Shown here one piece after another: positions 8,442 through 17,152 of a stretch of 64,000 nt of DNA (position 1 is its first letter; each line of letters begins with the position of its first letter). The notes below the pieces were generated by a model. It was not told the DNA's origin. It worked only from the letters and a program-made list of their open reading frames with translations, and did no database searches. The position numbers were made by a program, and so were the translations under genes. Origin of the DNA: Niabella sp. (GTDB lineage: Bacteria; Bacteroidota; Bacteroidia; Chitinophagales; Chitinophagaceae); contig JAGIAT010000005.1 of the NCBI GenBank assembly GCA_017744715.1, positions 62,001 through 126,000 on the forward strand, in the 5' to 3' direction.

Positions 8442-9785
8442 ATGTCTTTCATTGTTAAAAGATTTACAAATAGTAAAATTCAAACCGCCCTGTTGCTGCT
8501 TGCCGTATTTTTATGTTACACTGCAATGTACGCGATCCGGAAATCGTTTTTAGCAGGGCAGTATACCGGTCTCCGGCTGGGATACGGGTTAGATGCCAAA
8601 ACGATGCTGGTCATCAGCCAGGTGCTGGGATATATGGTTTCAAAATTTGTGGGAATCAAGGTGATCTCTGAAATGCGGAAGGAACGGCGCACTTATTGGC
8701 TGATTGGGTTGGTAGGTTTTGGACTGCTTATGTTGGGTTTATTTGCAGTGGTACCGCCCGCTATAAAATGGGTAATGCTTTTCTTAAACGGCATACCACT
8801 GGGAATGGTATTTGGAATTGTATTTTCCTATATAGAGGGACGGAAGAATACGGAATTGCTGGCGGCTGCGCTCAGCGCCACATTTATTTTTTCAACAGGC
8901 CTGGTGAAAACCGTAGGGCTGATGCTGATGGATTATTATAACGTAAGCGAATATGATATGCCGTTTTGGACCGGGTTATTATTCTTTCCCCTGTTCCTGG
9001 TTTCCGTTATCGTTTTGAATAAAATAAAAGGCCCGGATGAAAGGGATGTGGAACAGCGAACGAAACGGGTGCCCATGTACCGGCAGGACCGCCGGCGATT
9101 CCTGTTGCAAAACGGCTGGGGATATGCCGGGCTGGTAGTCATTTACATCCTCCTAACCATTATCCGCGATGTACGGGACAACTTTATCGTAGAGTTCTGG
9201 TCAGAACAGGGACTGGGCGGCACGCCGCAGATCGTAACCCTTACCGAGATTCCGGTGGCAATTGTTGTATTGGTGGTGGCCGCCGCGGGGATATGGATCC
9301 GCAGTAATAGCAAGGCTTTTAGCATCGGGATGATGCTGATGGCCGCCGGAGCAGTGCTGGTGATCGTTTCCACGTATTTATTCGACCGGTCGGTACTATC
9401 GCCGGTTGGGTGGATGATCCTTTCCGGTATCGGTACCTATCTGCCCTATATCCTTTTTCATTGCCTCATTTTCGAACGGCTGGTGGCCTTGCTGCAGTTT
9501 AAGGGCAATGTCGGGTTTTTGTTTTACCTGGCCGATGCGCTGGGCTACCTGGGCAGCGTGGTGATCCTGCTGCTTAAAGAAGTGATCGGGTTTAAACAAA
9601 GCTGGACCCGGTTCTTTATAACAATCGATATTCAATGTGCAGTCGGTATCCTGTTGCTGGCGGGCTTTGTGCTCTGGTATTTTGACCGGCGTATTATCCG
9701 GAAACACCGGTATGTGGCGCCGCCTGCATCGTATAACTTTTATAATAATAATATTAATAATAATAAAGATGCTCAAAAAGTATGA
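8442..9785 (+). CDS. DUF5690 family multi-pass membrane protein (MFS-like), phosphonate cluster
   Basis: A 447-residue integral membrane protein with about 11-12 hydrophobic segments and an MFS-like layout. The first segment reads LLLLAVFLCYTAMYAIRKSF and a charged loop lies near residues 200-220 (DERDVEQRTKRVPMYRQDRR). ATG 8442 is chosen over an in-frame TTG at 8424 because the -7 box ends at 8422. The C-terminus NNNINNNK is encoded by a TAA/AAT-rich repeat that overlaps the start of the next gene by 17 nt. DUF5690 proteins recur with the FAD oxidase and phosphonatase in Bacteroidota. Import of an aminophosphonate is a reasonable inference. Confidence 0.85.
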   Translation: MSFIVKRFTNSKIQTALLLLAVFLCYTAMYAIRKSFLAGQYTGLRLGYGLDAKTMLVISQVLGYMVSKFVGIKVISEMRKERRTYWLIGLVGFGLLMLGLFAVVPPAIKWVMLFLNGIPLGMVFGIVFSYIEGRKNTELLAAALSATFIFSTGLVKTVGLMLMDYYNVSEYDMPFWTGLLFFPLFLVSVIVLNKIKGPDERDVEQRTKRVPMYRQDRRRFLLQNGWGYAGLVVIYILLTIIRDVRDNFIVEFWSEQGLGGTPQIVTLTEIPVAIVVLVVAAAGIWIRSNSKAFSIGMMLMAAGAVLVIVSTYLFDRSVLSPVGWMILSGIGTYLPYILFHCLIFERLVALLQFKGNVGFLFYLADALGYLGSVVILLLKEVIGFKQSWTRFFITIDIQCAVGILLLAGFVLWYFDRRIIRKHRYVAPPASYNFYNNNINNNKDAQKV

Positions 9786-10929
9786 TTTAGTCATTGTGGG
9801 AGGTGGCGTGCTGGGTACCTTTCATGCCTACCATGCATTGGAGCAGGGGTTACGTGTGGCTATTGTTGAAAAAGACCGGCAGCCGCAAAGTGCCACTGTA
9901 CGCAATTTCGGGCAGGTAGTGCCCTCCGGCATGAACACCAAGTGGCAGCTTTACGGAAGGGAGAGCCTGCGTATTTATAAACAGATCCAGCGCCGGTTTG
10001 ATATATCGGTACGGCAGCACGGATCGGTATACCTGGCCTCTAATGATGGTGAGGTGCAACTGCTTGAGGAGCTGCGTAGCATTAACCAGCAAAATGGGTA
10101 TGCATCCCAATTGCTGACCCGGCAGGAATGTTTGAAAACATATCCGGGTTTAAACCCCGGTTATGTGAAGGCTGGCCTGTTCTTTCCTGAAGAAGTAACC
10201 GTTGAACCGCGGGTGATGATCGGACGGTTGTTGTCTTACCTGGTTAATGAAAAGGGATTGGATTATTACGGCAATACGGCCGTATTCAATTGTACGGCGC
10301 TTACAAATGGAGTGGAGGTACACACTGCTGAAGGAACCATATTCCATGCGGCAAAGGTGATCATCTGCAGCGGAGCGGAATTCAGGCTCCTGTACCCGGC
10401 GTTGTTTGCCGGCAGCGATCTCGAAGTTACAAAGCTGCAGATGTTGCAAACGGTGCCGCAACGGGGGTATGCATTGAAAGGTTCCGTCCTGACGGGTTTG
10501 TCCATCCGACGGTATGAAGCATTTGAAGAATGTCCTTCGTTTGCGGATATCAGGGCAAAAGAAGATCCGGATTCTTTTGAAAAGAAATGGGGCATTCATA
10601 TCCTGTTTAAACAATCCGTAGACGGGTCTGTGATCATTGGCGATTCGCATGTGTATGCGGATGCTGTCAATGCCGATGACCTGGGTTTCGATCTGCGTGC
10701 CGACGTGGATGCATTTATGATTGCCGAAGCGCAAAAAATCATTGATCTGCCCAGTTATGAAATCCAGAACCGCTGGTACGGGATCTATTCCCAATGTAAG
10801 GAACAGGATCTTTTTCAGCATACGGTCGATGCGCACATTCATATCGTTACGGGCATTGGCGGTAAGGGAATGACAGGCAGCGCAGGATTTGCAAAAGAAA
10901 ACATTCAACGGATTTTTGATTTAAAATAA
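9769..10929 (+). CDS. FAD-dependent amine oxidase of phosphonate catabolism (TIGR03364 / PbfD-like)
   Basis: A 386-residue DAO-fold flavoprotein. The dinucleotide motif GGGVLG is at residues 11-16, with VAIVEKD near 32. The region SATVRNFGQVVPSG near 41-54 and the C-terminal ITGIGGKGMTGSAGFA are typical of TIGR03364 oxidases of phosphonate clusters. Related enzymes oxidise 2-aminoethylphosphonate or its N-methyl form to phosphonoacetaldehyde. That product is the substrate expected for the next gene. The true start is ATG 9769. A longer frame from 9637 only reads DUF5690 sequence out of frame. Genes before and after overlap or abut it (17-nt overlap, 4-nt gap). Confidence 0.88.
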   Translation: MLKKYDLVIVGGGVLGTFHAYHALEQGLRVAIVEKDRQPQSATVRNFGQVVPSGMNTKWQLYGRESLRIYKQIQRRFDISVRQHGSVYLASNDGEVQLLEELRSINQQNGYASQLLTRQECLKTYPGLNPGYVKAGLFFPEEVTVEPRVMIGRLLSYLVNEKGLDYYGNTAVFNCTALTNGVEVHTAEGTIFHAAKVIICSGAEFRLLYPALFAGSDLEVTKLQMLQTVPQRGYALKGSVLTGLSIRRYEAFEECPSFADIRAKEDPDSFEKKWGIHILFKQSVDGSVIIGDSHVYADAVNADDLGFDLRADVDAFMIAEAQKIIDLPSYEIQNRWYGIYSQCKEQDLFQHTVDAHIHIVTGIGGKGMTGSAGFAKENIQRIFDLK

Positions 10930-10933
10930 TTAT

Positions 10934-11617
10934 ATGAGCAATATTAAGATGGTTGTTTTTGATATGGCCGGTACCACCGTCAATGAAAATAACCTGGTAT
11001 ACCGGACGGTATTGGAAGTGATCAATGACCAGGGGTTTAACCTTACACTGGATGACGTGCTTCTATATGGTGCAGGTAAGGAAAAGTATAAGGCGATAAC
11101 CGATGTACTGGCAGCCTGTACGGATGTGAAGGATGTAAGGCTGGTTGCCGATAAGGCCTTTGCGGCCTTTAAAGCGGCGCTGGAACGGGCATATGACGAG
11201 CAGGAGATTGGTACGTTTACCGGGATGGAGCTGTTTTTTGAACGGCTGCGGAGCCGGGGGATCATCGTAGCGTTAAATACGGGGTACGACCGGAAGACGG
11301 CAACGAAACTGATCAGCAAGCTGCACTGGCGGGAGCAATGCGATTTTGATGTATTGATCACCGCTGATGATGTTGAAAAAGGACGGCCATTCCCGGATAT
11401 GATCAGGCATGCTATGAAGCAGTTCCGGATTACGGATCCTGGTCATGTTTTAAAGGCCGGCGACTCTGTAATCGATATCGAAGAAGGAAAGAATGCCGGC
11501 TGCGGGATCACGGTGGGTGTATTGAGCGGCGCACAAACGCGGGAGCAGCTGGAGCAGGCAGGGCCTGATTATATATTAAATGCGGTAACCGAGCTGGATG
11601 CGATCCTTTTGAGTTGA
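10934..11617 (+). CDS. Phosphonatase-like HAD hydrolase (phosphonoacetaldehyde hydrolase-like)
   Basis: A 227-residue HAD-superfamily protein of the PhnX-like type (TIGR03351). The nucleophile motif is DMAGTTV, Asp10, with Ala rather than Asp at +2 as in true phosphonatase. In the cap, YGAGKEKYKAI places Lys49 where PhnX has its Schiff-base lysine (MGLLKID). Later HAD motifs are LNTGYDRK near 113, KGRPFPDM near 148 and KAGDSVIDIEEGKNAG near 174. Predicted reaction: phosphonoacetaldehyde to acetaldehyde and phosphate. It begins 4 nt after the FAD oxidase, so the two are co-expressed. Confidence 0.88.
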   Translation: MSNIKMVVFDMAGTTVNENNLVYRTVLEVINDQGFNLTLDDVLLYGAGKEKYKAITDVLAACTDVKDVRLVADKAFAAFKAALERAYDEQEIGTFTGMELFFERLRSRGIIVALNTGYDRKTATKLISKLHWREQCDFDVLITADDVEKGRPFPDMIRHAMKQFRITDPGHVLKAGDSVIDIEEGKNAGCGITVGVLSGAQTREQLEQAGPDYILNAVTELDAILLS

Positions 11618-11622
11618 CAGCT

Positions 11623-11662
11623 TCCCGAATGGCCTCTGTTTGACCAGATTCGTCATTCGGGA
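11623..11662. terminator. Inverted repeat between convergent genes
   Basis: TCCCGAATG (11623-11631) pairs with CATTCGGGA (11654-11662), at the junction of the phosphonatase gene and the convergent XRE-cupin gene whose stop it overlaps. There is no clear T-tract, so terminator function is tentative. Confidence 0.4.
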
Positions 11663-12237
11663 GACAGGAAAAAGTACATAACGATCATTTTAGCGGGAAC
11701 GGTTCCTTTGTTTACGGGTACATGCGGGATGCGCCCGTCGAAGAAAAGCGCATCCCCTTCATGAAGCAATACTTCTTCCGCGCCGATTTGGTAGGTACAA
11801 CTGCCGGATAAGACGTATTTAAACTCATACGCATCGGTTTCTACTTTTTCCCGTTGTGAACCGGGTTGTATTTCCAGCAGCACTGCTTCAAAGCCCACTG
11901 ATGAAAGTTGTTTGCCGAAGAGTGAACGGTATTCGAATCCCGTTGCTTCGTCCTCTTTTTCAATAATGGTATGCGCCTCCCTGCGGGAAACGATAAAGTT
12001 TTTTTCACCGGATAACGGGATGTCTTTAAAGAAATCGGCCACCTCAACCTCCAGCACTTTTACAATGCTTAGTAAAACAGAAAGTGAGGGAATCGTTCTT
12101 CCGTTTTCAATCCGGGAGATCAGGCCATTGCTCAGGTCGGCCTTGCCGGCAACATTGTTGATGGTGAGGCCTTTCTTTTTCCGGATCTCTTTTATCCGCT
12201 TCCCAATCCCGATAAGATAATCATCCATAGCATCCAT
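11653..12237 (-). CDS. XRE family transcriptional regulator with C-terminal cupin domain
   Basis: A 194-residue regulator. The N-terminal helix-turn-helix covers about residues 9-65 (GKRIKEIRKKKGLTINNVAG, LSNGLISRIENGRTIPSL). The C-terminal cupin covers about 118-190 (LLEIQPGSQ, YVLSGSCTYQIG, GDALFFDGRIPHVPVN). Cupins of this class sense small molecules. Start ATG 12237 or 12228 is chosen. A longer frame up to 12513 would read through the repeat-rich spacer and is rejected. Its position at the end of the phosphonate genes makes it their likely regulator. Confidence 0.88.
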   Translation of the reverse strand: MDAMDDYLIGIGKRIKEIRKKKGLTINNVAGKADLSNGLISRIENGRTIPSLSVLLSIVKVLEVEVADFFKDIPLSGEKNFIVSRREAHTIIEKEDEATGFEYRSLFGKQLSSVGFEAVLLEIQPGSQREKVETDAYEFKYVLSGSCTYQIGAEEVLLHEGDALFFDGRIPHVPVNKGTVPAKMIVMYFFLSPE

Positions 12238-12655
12238 GCTGATTTGGCGAAAATACAACCTGCGGGAATTAAAATAACCAATAGGGTATATTAAATGTAA
12301 TTCTGTGTGGGAATTTGAAAATTTGAAGATATGGAAATATGGAAATGTGGAAATGTGAGAATGTGGAAATGTGGGAATGGAGTTATACATCGAGTCTGAA
12401 ACGGATCTTAGCTGGAACGTGAAACGGCTTTCAGCCTTTAAAAATCTGCACGTCCCCCCGTGTTCATATGTTCCCAAAGCAAAGGCAATAGTGAACAGTA
12501 AGCAGCTCATCAAACGGATCTGATACGAAACTTTAAACAGCGTTCAGCCTTCAGCTATCCATTTTCAGTCATTGTTGTCTCGTGATCAGTAATTTAACCT
12601 TTAACATCAAGTATCAAACGAAATCGAACCTGGCACTTTAAACCAGAAACCGGTC
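12238..12655. repeat. Low-complexity intergenic repeat region (copy A)
   Basis: No gene is seen. From about 12309 to 12378 there are tandem variants of TGGAAATG. After that come short words such as GAAACGG, TTCAGCC and TTTCAG. A closely similar string occurs at 46013-46350, and the TTCAGCC/TTTTAGC words also occur at 26861-28197. It lies directly upstream of the XRE-cupin start. Confidence 0.7.
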
Positions 12656-14536
12656 TCAGCCTTCAATCAATTCACTTAACTCCAGCCAGCGCATTTCTTT
12701 TTCATCTAACAGTTGGGTGATTTCCCCGATCCTGCGGGACAGGGATTCCAGTTCTTCAAAATTTGTACTGCCGCCGGATAGCGTGGCGGTAATGGATTCC
12801 TTTTCGGAAGTCAATGCGGCTATCTCTTTTTCCAGCAGTTCATATTCCCTTTTTTCTTTGAAGGATACTTTTTTGCCGGCGGGCTTTTGGGAAGCGGCCG
12901 CAGGGGGAGCAGATTCCCTGGCCGGAAGCGGCGCCGGAGCCGGTTGCTGCTTTTCCTGTAAGCGGTATTGTGTGTAGTTTCCGGGGAAGTCGGTGATGAC
13001 GCCGTCACCTTCAAAAACAAACAGGTGGTCTACCAGGCGGTCCATAAAATACCGGTCGTGCGAAACAATCAGCAGGCAGCCCGGATATTCACTCAGGAAG
13101 TTCTCCAGTACCGAAAGGGTAGGAAGGTCCAGGTCGTTGGTGGGCTCATCCAGGATCAGGAAATTCGGATTGCGGAAGAGAATGGAAAGCAAATGCAACC
13201 GTCTTTTTTCACCACCGCTTAATTTGCTCACATAAGTATATTGTTTGTCCGGCTCAAAAAGAAATAATTGAAGAAACTGAGAGGCGCTAAGCGTGCTTCC
13301 GTCGGCCAGGGGAAAGTTTTCCGCGATGTTCTTTACAAATTCGATCACCCGCAGGTCTTCTTTTAATACCAACCCCTGCTGCGAATAATTCCCAAACACT
13401 ACGGTATCGCCCACGTTGATCTTGCCGCTGTCTGCAGATTCCACGCCTTGCAGGATATTGATAAATGTTGATTTTCCGGCCCCGTTTTTTCCGATCACTC
13501 CTACACGTTCGCCTTTTTTAAAGGTGTAATCAAACCCGTCGAGTATCTTTTTGTCACCAAAAGATTTATAAACTTTTTTCAGCTCAATGATCTTGCCGCC
13601 CAGCCGGTTCATTTTCATCTGCAGCTGCACCTGGTCGTCGGTTACCTGCTGTTTGGCGGTTTTTTCAATATTGTAAAAATTATCTTCCCGGCTTTTCGAC
13701 TTGGTAGTACGGGCTTTAGGTTGTTTGCGCATCCATTCCAGCTCCCTGCGGTAAAGGTTCTTGGCTTTGTCAATGGAGGCGTTCAGGTTGTCGATCCGCT
13801 GCGCTTTTTTGTCGAGATAGTATGCATAGTCGCCGCGGTGTACAAATAATTCACCGCCTTCGATTTCCCATATTTCATTGCAAACCGCATCCAGGAAATA
13901 GCGGTCGTGGGTAACCAGTACCAGGGTTACGTTTTCCTTTCCCAGAAAATGCTCCAGCCATTCCACCATTCCCACATCAAGATGGTTGGTGGGCTCATCC
14001 ATAATCAGCAGCACATGTTTGTGCTCAAAGCCGATATCGATCAGCGTGCGGGCAAGAGCCACCCGTTTTTTCTGACCGCCGCTCAGGGTTTTTATTTTCT
14101 GATCCAGGTGGTGAATATTGAGTTTGCCAAAGATCTGTTTTACCCGCGAGTCAAAATCCCAGGCGTTCAGTTCATCCATCCGCACCAGCGCCTGGCCGAT
14201 ACGGTCTGCATTGCCGCTTTCGCTGGCCAGTTCATACTCCCGTATAGCTGCTACTGTGGGATGGTCATGGAAGAAAATATTGTCGGAAACGGTGAGCTCC
14301 TCTTCGAGGTCAGGTTCCTGTTCAAAAAGGATCACTTCTACATCTTTGTGGATCCACAATTTGCCGTTGTCGGGTGTTTCCTTTCCGGCCAGTATTTTTA
14401 ACAAGGTAGACTTGCCCGTGCCGTTGCGGGCAACAATGGCCACTTTATCGCCTTCCTCAATATGGAACGAAATATTTGAAAACAGGGGCTGAATCCCGTA
14501 ACTTTTTCCTAATCCTTCCGCAGAAACATAATGCAT
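12656..14536 (-). CDS. ABC-F family ATPase (Uup-like)
   Basis: ABC-F proteins act on the ribosome or related processes and have no membrane part. The 626-residue protein has two ABC domains. The first has Walker A ARNGTGKST near residue 36, signature LSGGQKKR near 145 and MDEPTNHLD near 174. The second has GKNGAGKST near 349, LSGGEKRR near 438 and LDEPTNDLD near 461. The linker between them carries the basic RTTKSKSRED stretch. The C-terminal 90 residues are Lys/Glu-rich coiled coil, which points to the Uup subgroup. A -7 box lies 4 nt before the ATG. Confidence 0.92.
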   Translation of the reverse strand: MHYVSAEGLGKSYGIQPLFSNISFHIEEGDKVAIVARNGTGKSTLLKILAGKETPDNGKLWIHKDVEVILFEQEPDLEEELTVSDNIFFHDHPTVAAIREYELASESGNADRIGQALVRMDELNAWDFDSRVKQIFGKLNIHHLDQKIKTLSGGQKKRVALARTLIDIGFEHKHVLLIMDEPTNHLDVGMVEWLEHFLGKENVTLVLVTHDRYFLDAVCNEIWEIEGGELFVHRGDYAYYLDKKAQRIDNLNASIDKAKNLYRRELEWMRKQPKARTTKSKSREDNFYNIEKTAKQQVTDDQVQLQMKMNRLGGKIIELKKVYKSFGDKKILDGFDYTFKKGERVGVIGKNGAGKSTFINILQGVESADSGKINVGDTVVFGNYSQQGLVLKEDLRVIEFVKNIAENFPLADGSTLSASQFLQLFLFEPDKQYTYVSKLSGGEKRRLHLLSILFRNPNFLILDEPTNDLDLPTLSVLENFLSEYPGCLLIVSHDRYFMDRLVDHLFVFEGDGVITDFPGNYTQYRLQEKQQPAPAPLPARESAPPAAASQKPAGKKVSFKEKREYELLEKEIAALTSEKESITATLSGGSTNFEELESLSRRIGEITQLLDEKEMRWLELSELIEG

Positions 14537-14540
14537 CCGG

Positions 14541-14548
14541 CAAAGGTA
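14541..14548 (-). promoter_or_regulatory. ABC-F gene -7 promoter box (TACCTTTG)
   Basis: On the minus strand this is TACCTTTG, a full consensus match, 4 nt before the ATG at 14536. A leaderless or near-leaderless mRNA is predicted. The next 30 bases (GTTTCAAGTTTCAGG) resemble the low-complexity repeat words seen elsewhere. Confidence 0.65.
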
Positions 14549-14606
14549 AGGTTTCGTGTTTCAAGTTTCAGGTTCCGGGTTGGCCTTGCGTGCGAAACCG
14601 GAAATT

Positions 14607-15392
14607 TTACACGCTTTTGATCAATCCGCCGTCGATGGCAATATTGGTTCCGGTAATGTAGGCCGCCTGCGCAGAAGCCAGGAAGGTTACCAGGTTTCCC
14701 ATTTCTTCAGGTTTTCCCAAACGCTTCATCGGAATGGTTTCCAGGGCCTGCGCCTTGTAGGTTTCCAGCGGTAGTCCTTTGGCGGCCGCTTCCCGTTCGT
14801 AAAGCTCCAGGATACGGTCGGTTTCAAAATTCCCCGTCAGAATGTTATTTACGGTAATGTTGTCTTTTGCCACCTGCGTAGCCAGGGTTTTGCCCCAGGT
14901 AACCACGGCTGAGCGGATCGTATTGGACAATGCCAGCGCTTCAATGGGCTCTTTTACCGACCGGGAAGTGAGGTTGATGATACGCCCGAACCGGTTGGCG
15001 ATCATATGCGGCAGTGCTTTTTCGGTGGTGTATTGAACGGTTCTGAACAGCAGGTTGAACGCGGTTACATAATCTGCATCCTTTTTTTCCAGTGCGGTGC
15101 CCGGGCTGGGCCCGCTGGTATTGTTCACCAGTATATCGGCCTGGTTGGCTGAAAAATAATCGTCGATCTTTTGTTTATAGGCGTCGATATCTGAGAAATC
15201 CGCTACCAGGTATTGATGCCGCTGCTGCTCCGGGCGTGGCAGTGTTGCAGCCAGTTCCCGAAGTGCCGCCTCGTTCCGGGCCAGCAGGGTTACTGTGGCA
15301 CCGGATGCGGCCAGCTGCAGGGCGATGGCTTTCCCCAATCCGCTGCTGCTGGCACCCACCAGTGCTTTTTTACCGTTTAAAGAAATATGCAT
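14607..15392 (-). CDS. SDR family oxidoreductase lacking the standard YxxxK pair
   Basis: A 261-residue Rossmann protein annotated as 3-oxoacyl-ACP reductase-like by fold. The nucleotide motif is GASSSGLGKAIA (residues 13-24) and NNTSGPSPG near 89 replaces the usual NNAG. Where classical SDRs have YxxxK, this protein has LSNTIRSAV (near 160), so Tyr and Lys are replaced. The C-terminal TGTNIAIDGGLIKSV is typical of SDRs. A subgroup with these changes (BKR_like_SDR_like) is known, so it is not a broken gene. It starts 8 nt after the M1 peptidase stop and is probably co-transcribed. Confidence 0.87.
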   Translation of the reverse strand: MHISLNGKKALVGASSSGLGKAIALQLAASGATVTLLARNEAALRELAATLPRPEQQRHQYLVADFSDIDAYKQKIDDYFSANQADILVNNTSGPSPGTALEKKDADYVTAFNLLFRTVQYTTEKALPHMIANRFGRIINLTSRSVKEPIEALALSNTIRSAVVTWGKTLATQVAKDNITVNNILTGNFETDRILELYEREAAAKGLPLETYKAQALETIPMKRLGKPEEMGNLVTFLASAQAAYITGTNIAIDGGLIKSV

Positions 15393-15399
15393 ATGCTCA

Positions 15400-16983
15400 T
15401 TATTGTGTAAGAGATCCCTGTTTTTTTAAAAGCGCAAAGAAACGGTCCAGATTGGTACCCATGCTCTTTTCAAAAGAGGCTTTCATGTCTTCCGGTTGCG
15501 GATGTTTATTATTCCAGGTGTTAAAATAATCACGGAAGGCCTGGTCTATTTTATCCTGGCCAAACTGGCGCTCGAGCAGGTACATCCAGATGGAGGTTTT
15601 GATATAAGAAACCAGCCCGTAATCTTCGGAGGTTTTAAAATCGGCCGCAGGCTGCTCAATCATGCTTTGCATGGGAATTTGCGAAAGTGCAAAATAAAGA
15701 CGCTCCTGGAACTCTTTTACAGGCAGTTTTTTGACCTCTTCGGGAATCGATTCGCGGGCTACCGAATTGTACCGGTATTTTTCCGCTTCGTACCGGAACT
15801 GGTAATACGTATTTAATCCTTCGTCCTGCCACGTATGTGCCCGTTCGTTAGAGCCCAGCATGCTCATAAACCAGTTATGTCCTACTTCGTGGGCAATAAC
15901 GCCGTCCAGGTATTCCCGGGTAGCATCCGGGCAGGTTATTAAGGTGATCATCGGGTATTCCATACCCCCGCTGGAATTATTTTTCGGACCTTCAAAAGCC
16001 TGTACGGTAGGGTACTGGTATTCACCGATCCATTTGCTGTAGTGCTGTACGGCATCTTTTACATAGTCGATGCTGTTGTTCCATAATGTGCCCGGCTGGT
16101 TGTGGTAATAGGTAAAGGCATCCACCGTTTTATTTTTTAGCTGTATGGTATCGTATTGGATGACCAGCCCTTTTTCAGCAAACCATGCAAAATCCGGCAC
16201 ATTTTCCGCAGTGTAGGTCAGCGTTTTCAAGCCCGCTTTTGCCGGTTTGTAAAGTTTGGGTGAAGCGTTGCGGCCGGCGGCATTCATCGCCCCTACAGAC
16301 TTATACCGTTCCAGCTCTTCTTTATCCTGTAAAACGCCGGTGGCACCTACCACATAATCCGAGGGCAAGGTTATTTTAACCTGGTAATCGGCATATTCGC
16401 TGTAAAACTCACCCATATCCAAGTAAGGAAATTCGTGCCACCCGGTTTTATCAAATACCGCCGGTTTGGGATACCACTGGCAGATCATGAATTCGCCATC
16501 GGCGAAGCCGGATCGCGAAAAATAAGAAGGCAGCTTTACATTAAAGTCGGTGGTAATGGTAGCCGTGGCGCCGGGTTTTAACGGCTCGGGCAGCATTACC
16601 TTAATAATATCGATGTATTGCGGATTGGAATGCGGTGCTGTTTTGGCCGGTTTGCCATCCACTTTAAAGTTCAAACCATCGATGGAACCATAGGTCACGG
16701 CTTCCAGTTTCTCGGTGCGCGAGAGATCGCTCCGGATCTGTTTAAATAAAGCCGTCGAATCGTTCTTATAAGCATTGGGCCAGATATGGAACCAGATAAA
16801 ATCAAGTGTTTCGGGAGAATTGTTTTTGTATTGGATCGCCTGTTTGCCCTTTAAGGATCGGTTTTTGTCATCCAGGGTAACCTGCATATCATATTTCAGG
16901 CTTTGCTGCCAATAGCCCTCCTGGGCAAAACCAACGGTAACAACAAGGGTTAGCACCAGCGTAAAAATCTTCTTCATGCGCAC
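15400..16983 (-). CDS. M1 family zinc metallopeptidase (secreted)
   Basis: A 527-residue aminopeptidase-N-type peptidase. A signal peptide ends near residue 20 (VTVGFAQ). GGMEYP near 340 is the exopeptidase GxMEN-like motif. HEVGHNWF at about 365-372, with DEGLNTY near 387, gives the zinc site HExxH-x18-E. It lacks the large C-terminal helical domain of long M1 enzymes, as do many Bacteroidota homologues. The start may be ATG 16983 or ATG 16977 (MKKIF). A near-consensus box TATCTTTA lies at 16991-16998 on the same strand. The SDR gene follows after 8 nt. Confidence 0.92.
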   Translation of the reverse strand: MRMKKIFTLVLTLVVTVGFAQEGYWQQSLKYDMQVTLDDKNRSLKGKQAIQYKNNSPETLDFIWFHIWPNAYKNDSTALFKQIRSDLSRTEKLEAVTYGSIDGLNFKVDGKPAKTAPHSNPQYIDIIKVMLPEPLKPGATATITTDFNVKLPSYFSRSGFADGEFMICQWYPKPAVFDKTGWHEFPYLDMGEFYSEYADYQVKITLPSDYVVGATGVLQDKEELERYKSVGAMNAAGRNASPKLYKPAKAGLKTLTYTAENVPDFAWFAEKGLVIQYDTIQLKNKTVDAFTYYHNQPGTLWNNSIDYVKDAVQHYSKWIGEYQYPTVQAFEGPKNNSSGGMEYPMITLITCPDATREYLDGVIAHEVGHNWFMSMLGSNERAHTWQDEGLNTYYQFRYEAEKYRYNSVARESIPEEVKKLPVKEFQERLYFALSQIPMQSMIEQPAADFKTSEDYGLVSYIKTSIWMYLLERQFGQDKIDQAFRDYFNTWNNKHPQPEDMKASFEKSMGTNLDRFFALLKKQGSLTQ

Positions 16984-17113
16984 ATTTTTTTAAAGATAGC
17001 TAAAAAAAAGCAGCTGAATGGTATGCACCGGCGGTTTTAACGCAGGGTTTAGAAGCCGGGGGGCGGAAAAATAAAAAAATCTTTTTCGCGGATAGGGGTA
17101 AAGGCTCTTTCGA

Positions 17114-17143
17114 TTGTATTCAGTAACAGCGCTAGTATATTTG
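17114..17143 (+). promoter_or_regulatory. Promoter of the sigma/FecR/STN operon
   Basis: TTG at 17114-17116, a 19-nt spacer, then TATATTTG at 17136-17143 matches the Bacteroidota vegetative promoter (TTTG-N19-TAnnTTTG) almost fully. It lies 9 nt before the sigma-factor ATG. The TTG is the -33 element, so it should not be read as a start codon. Confidence 0.75.
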
Positions 17144-17152
17144 CAGGTTAGA

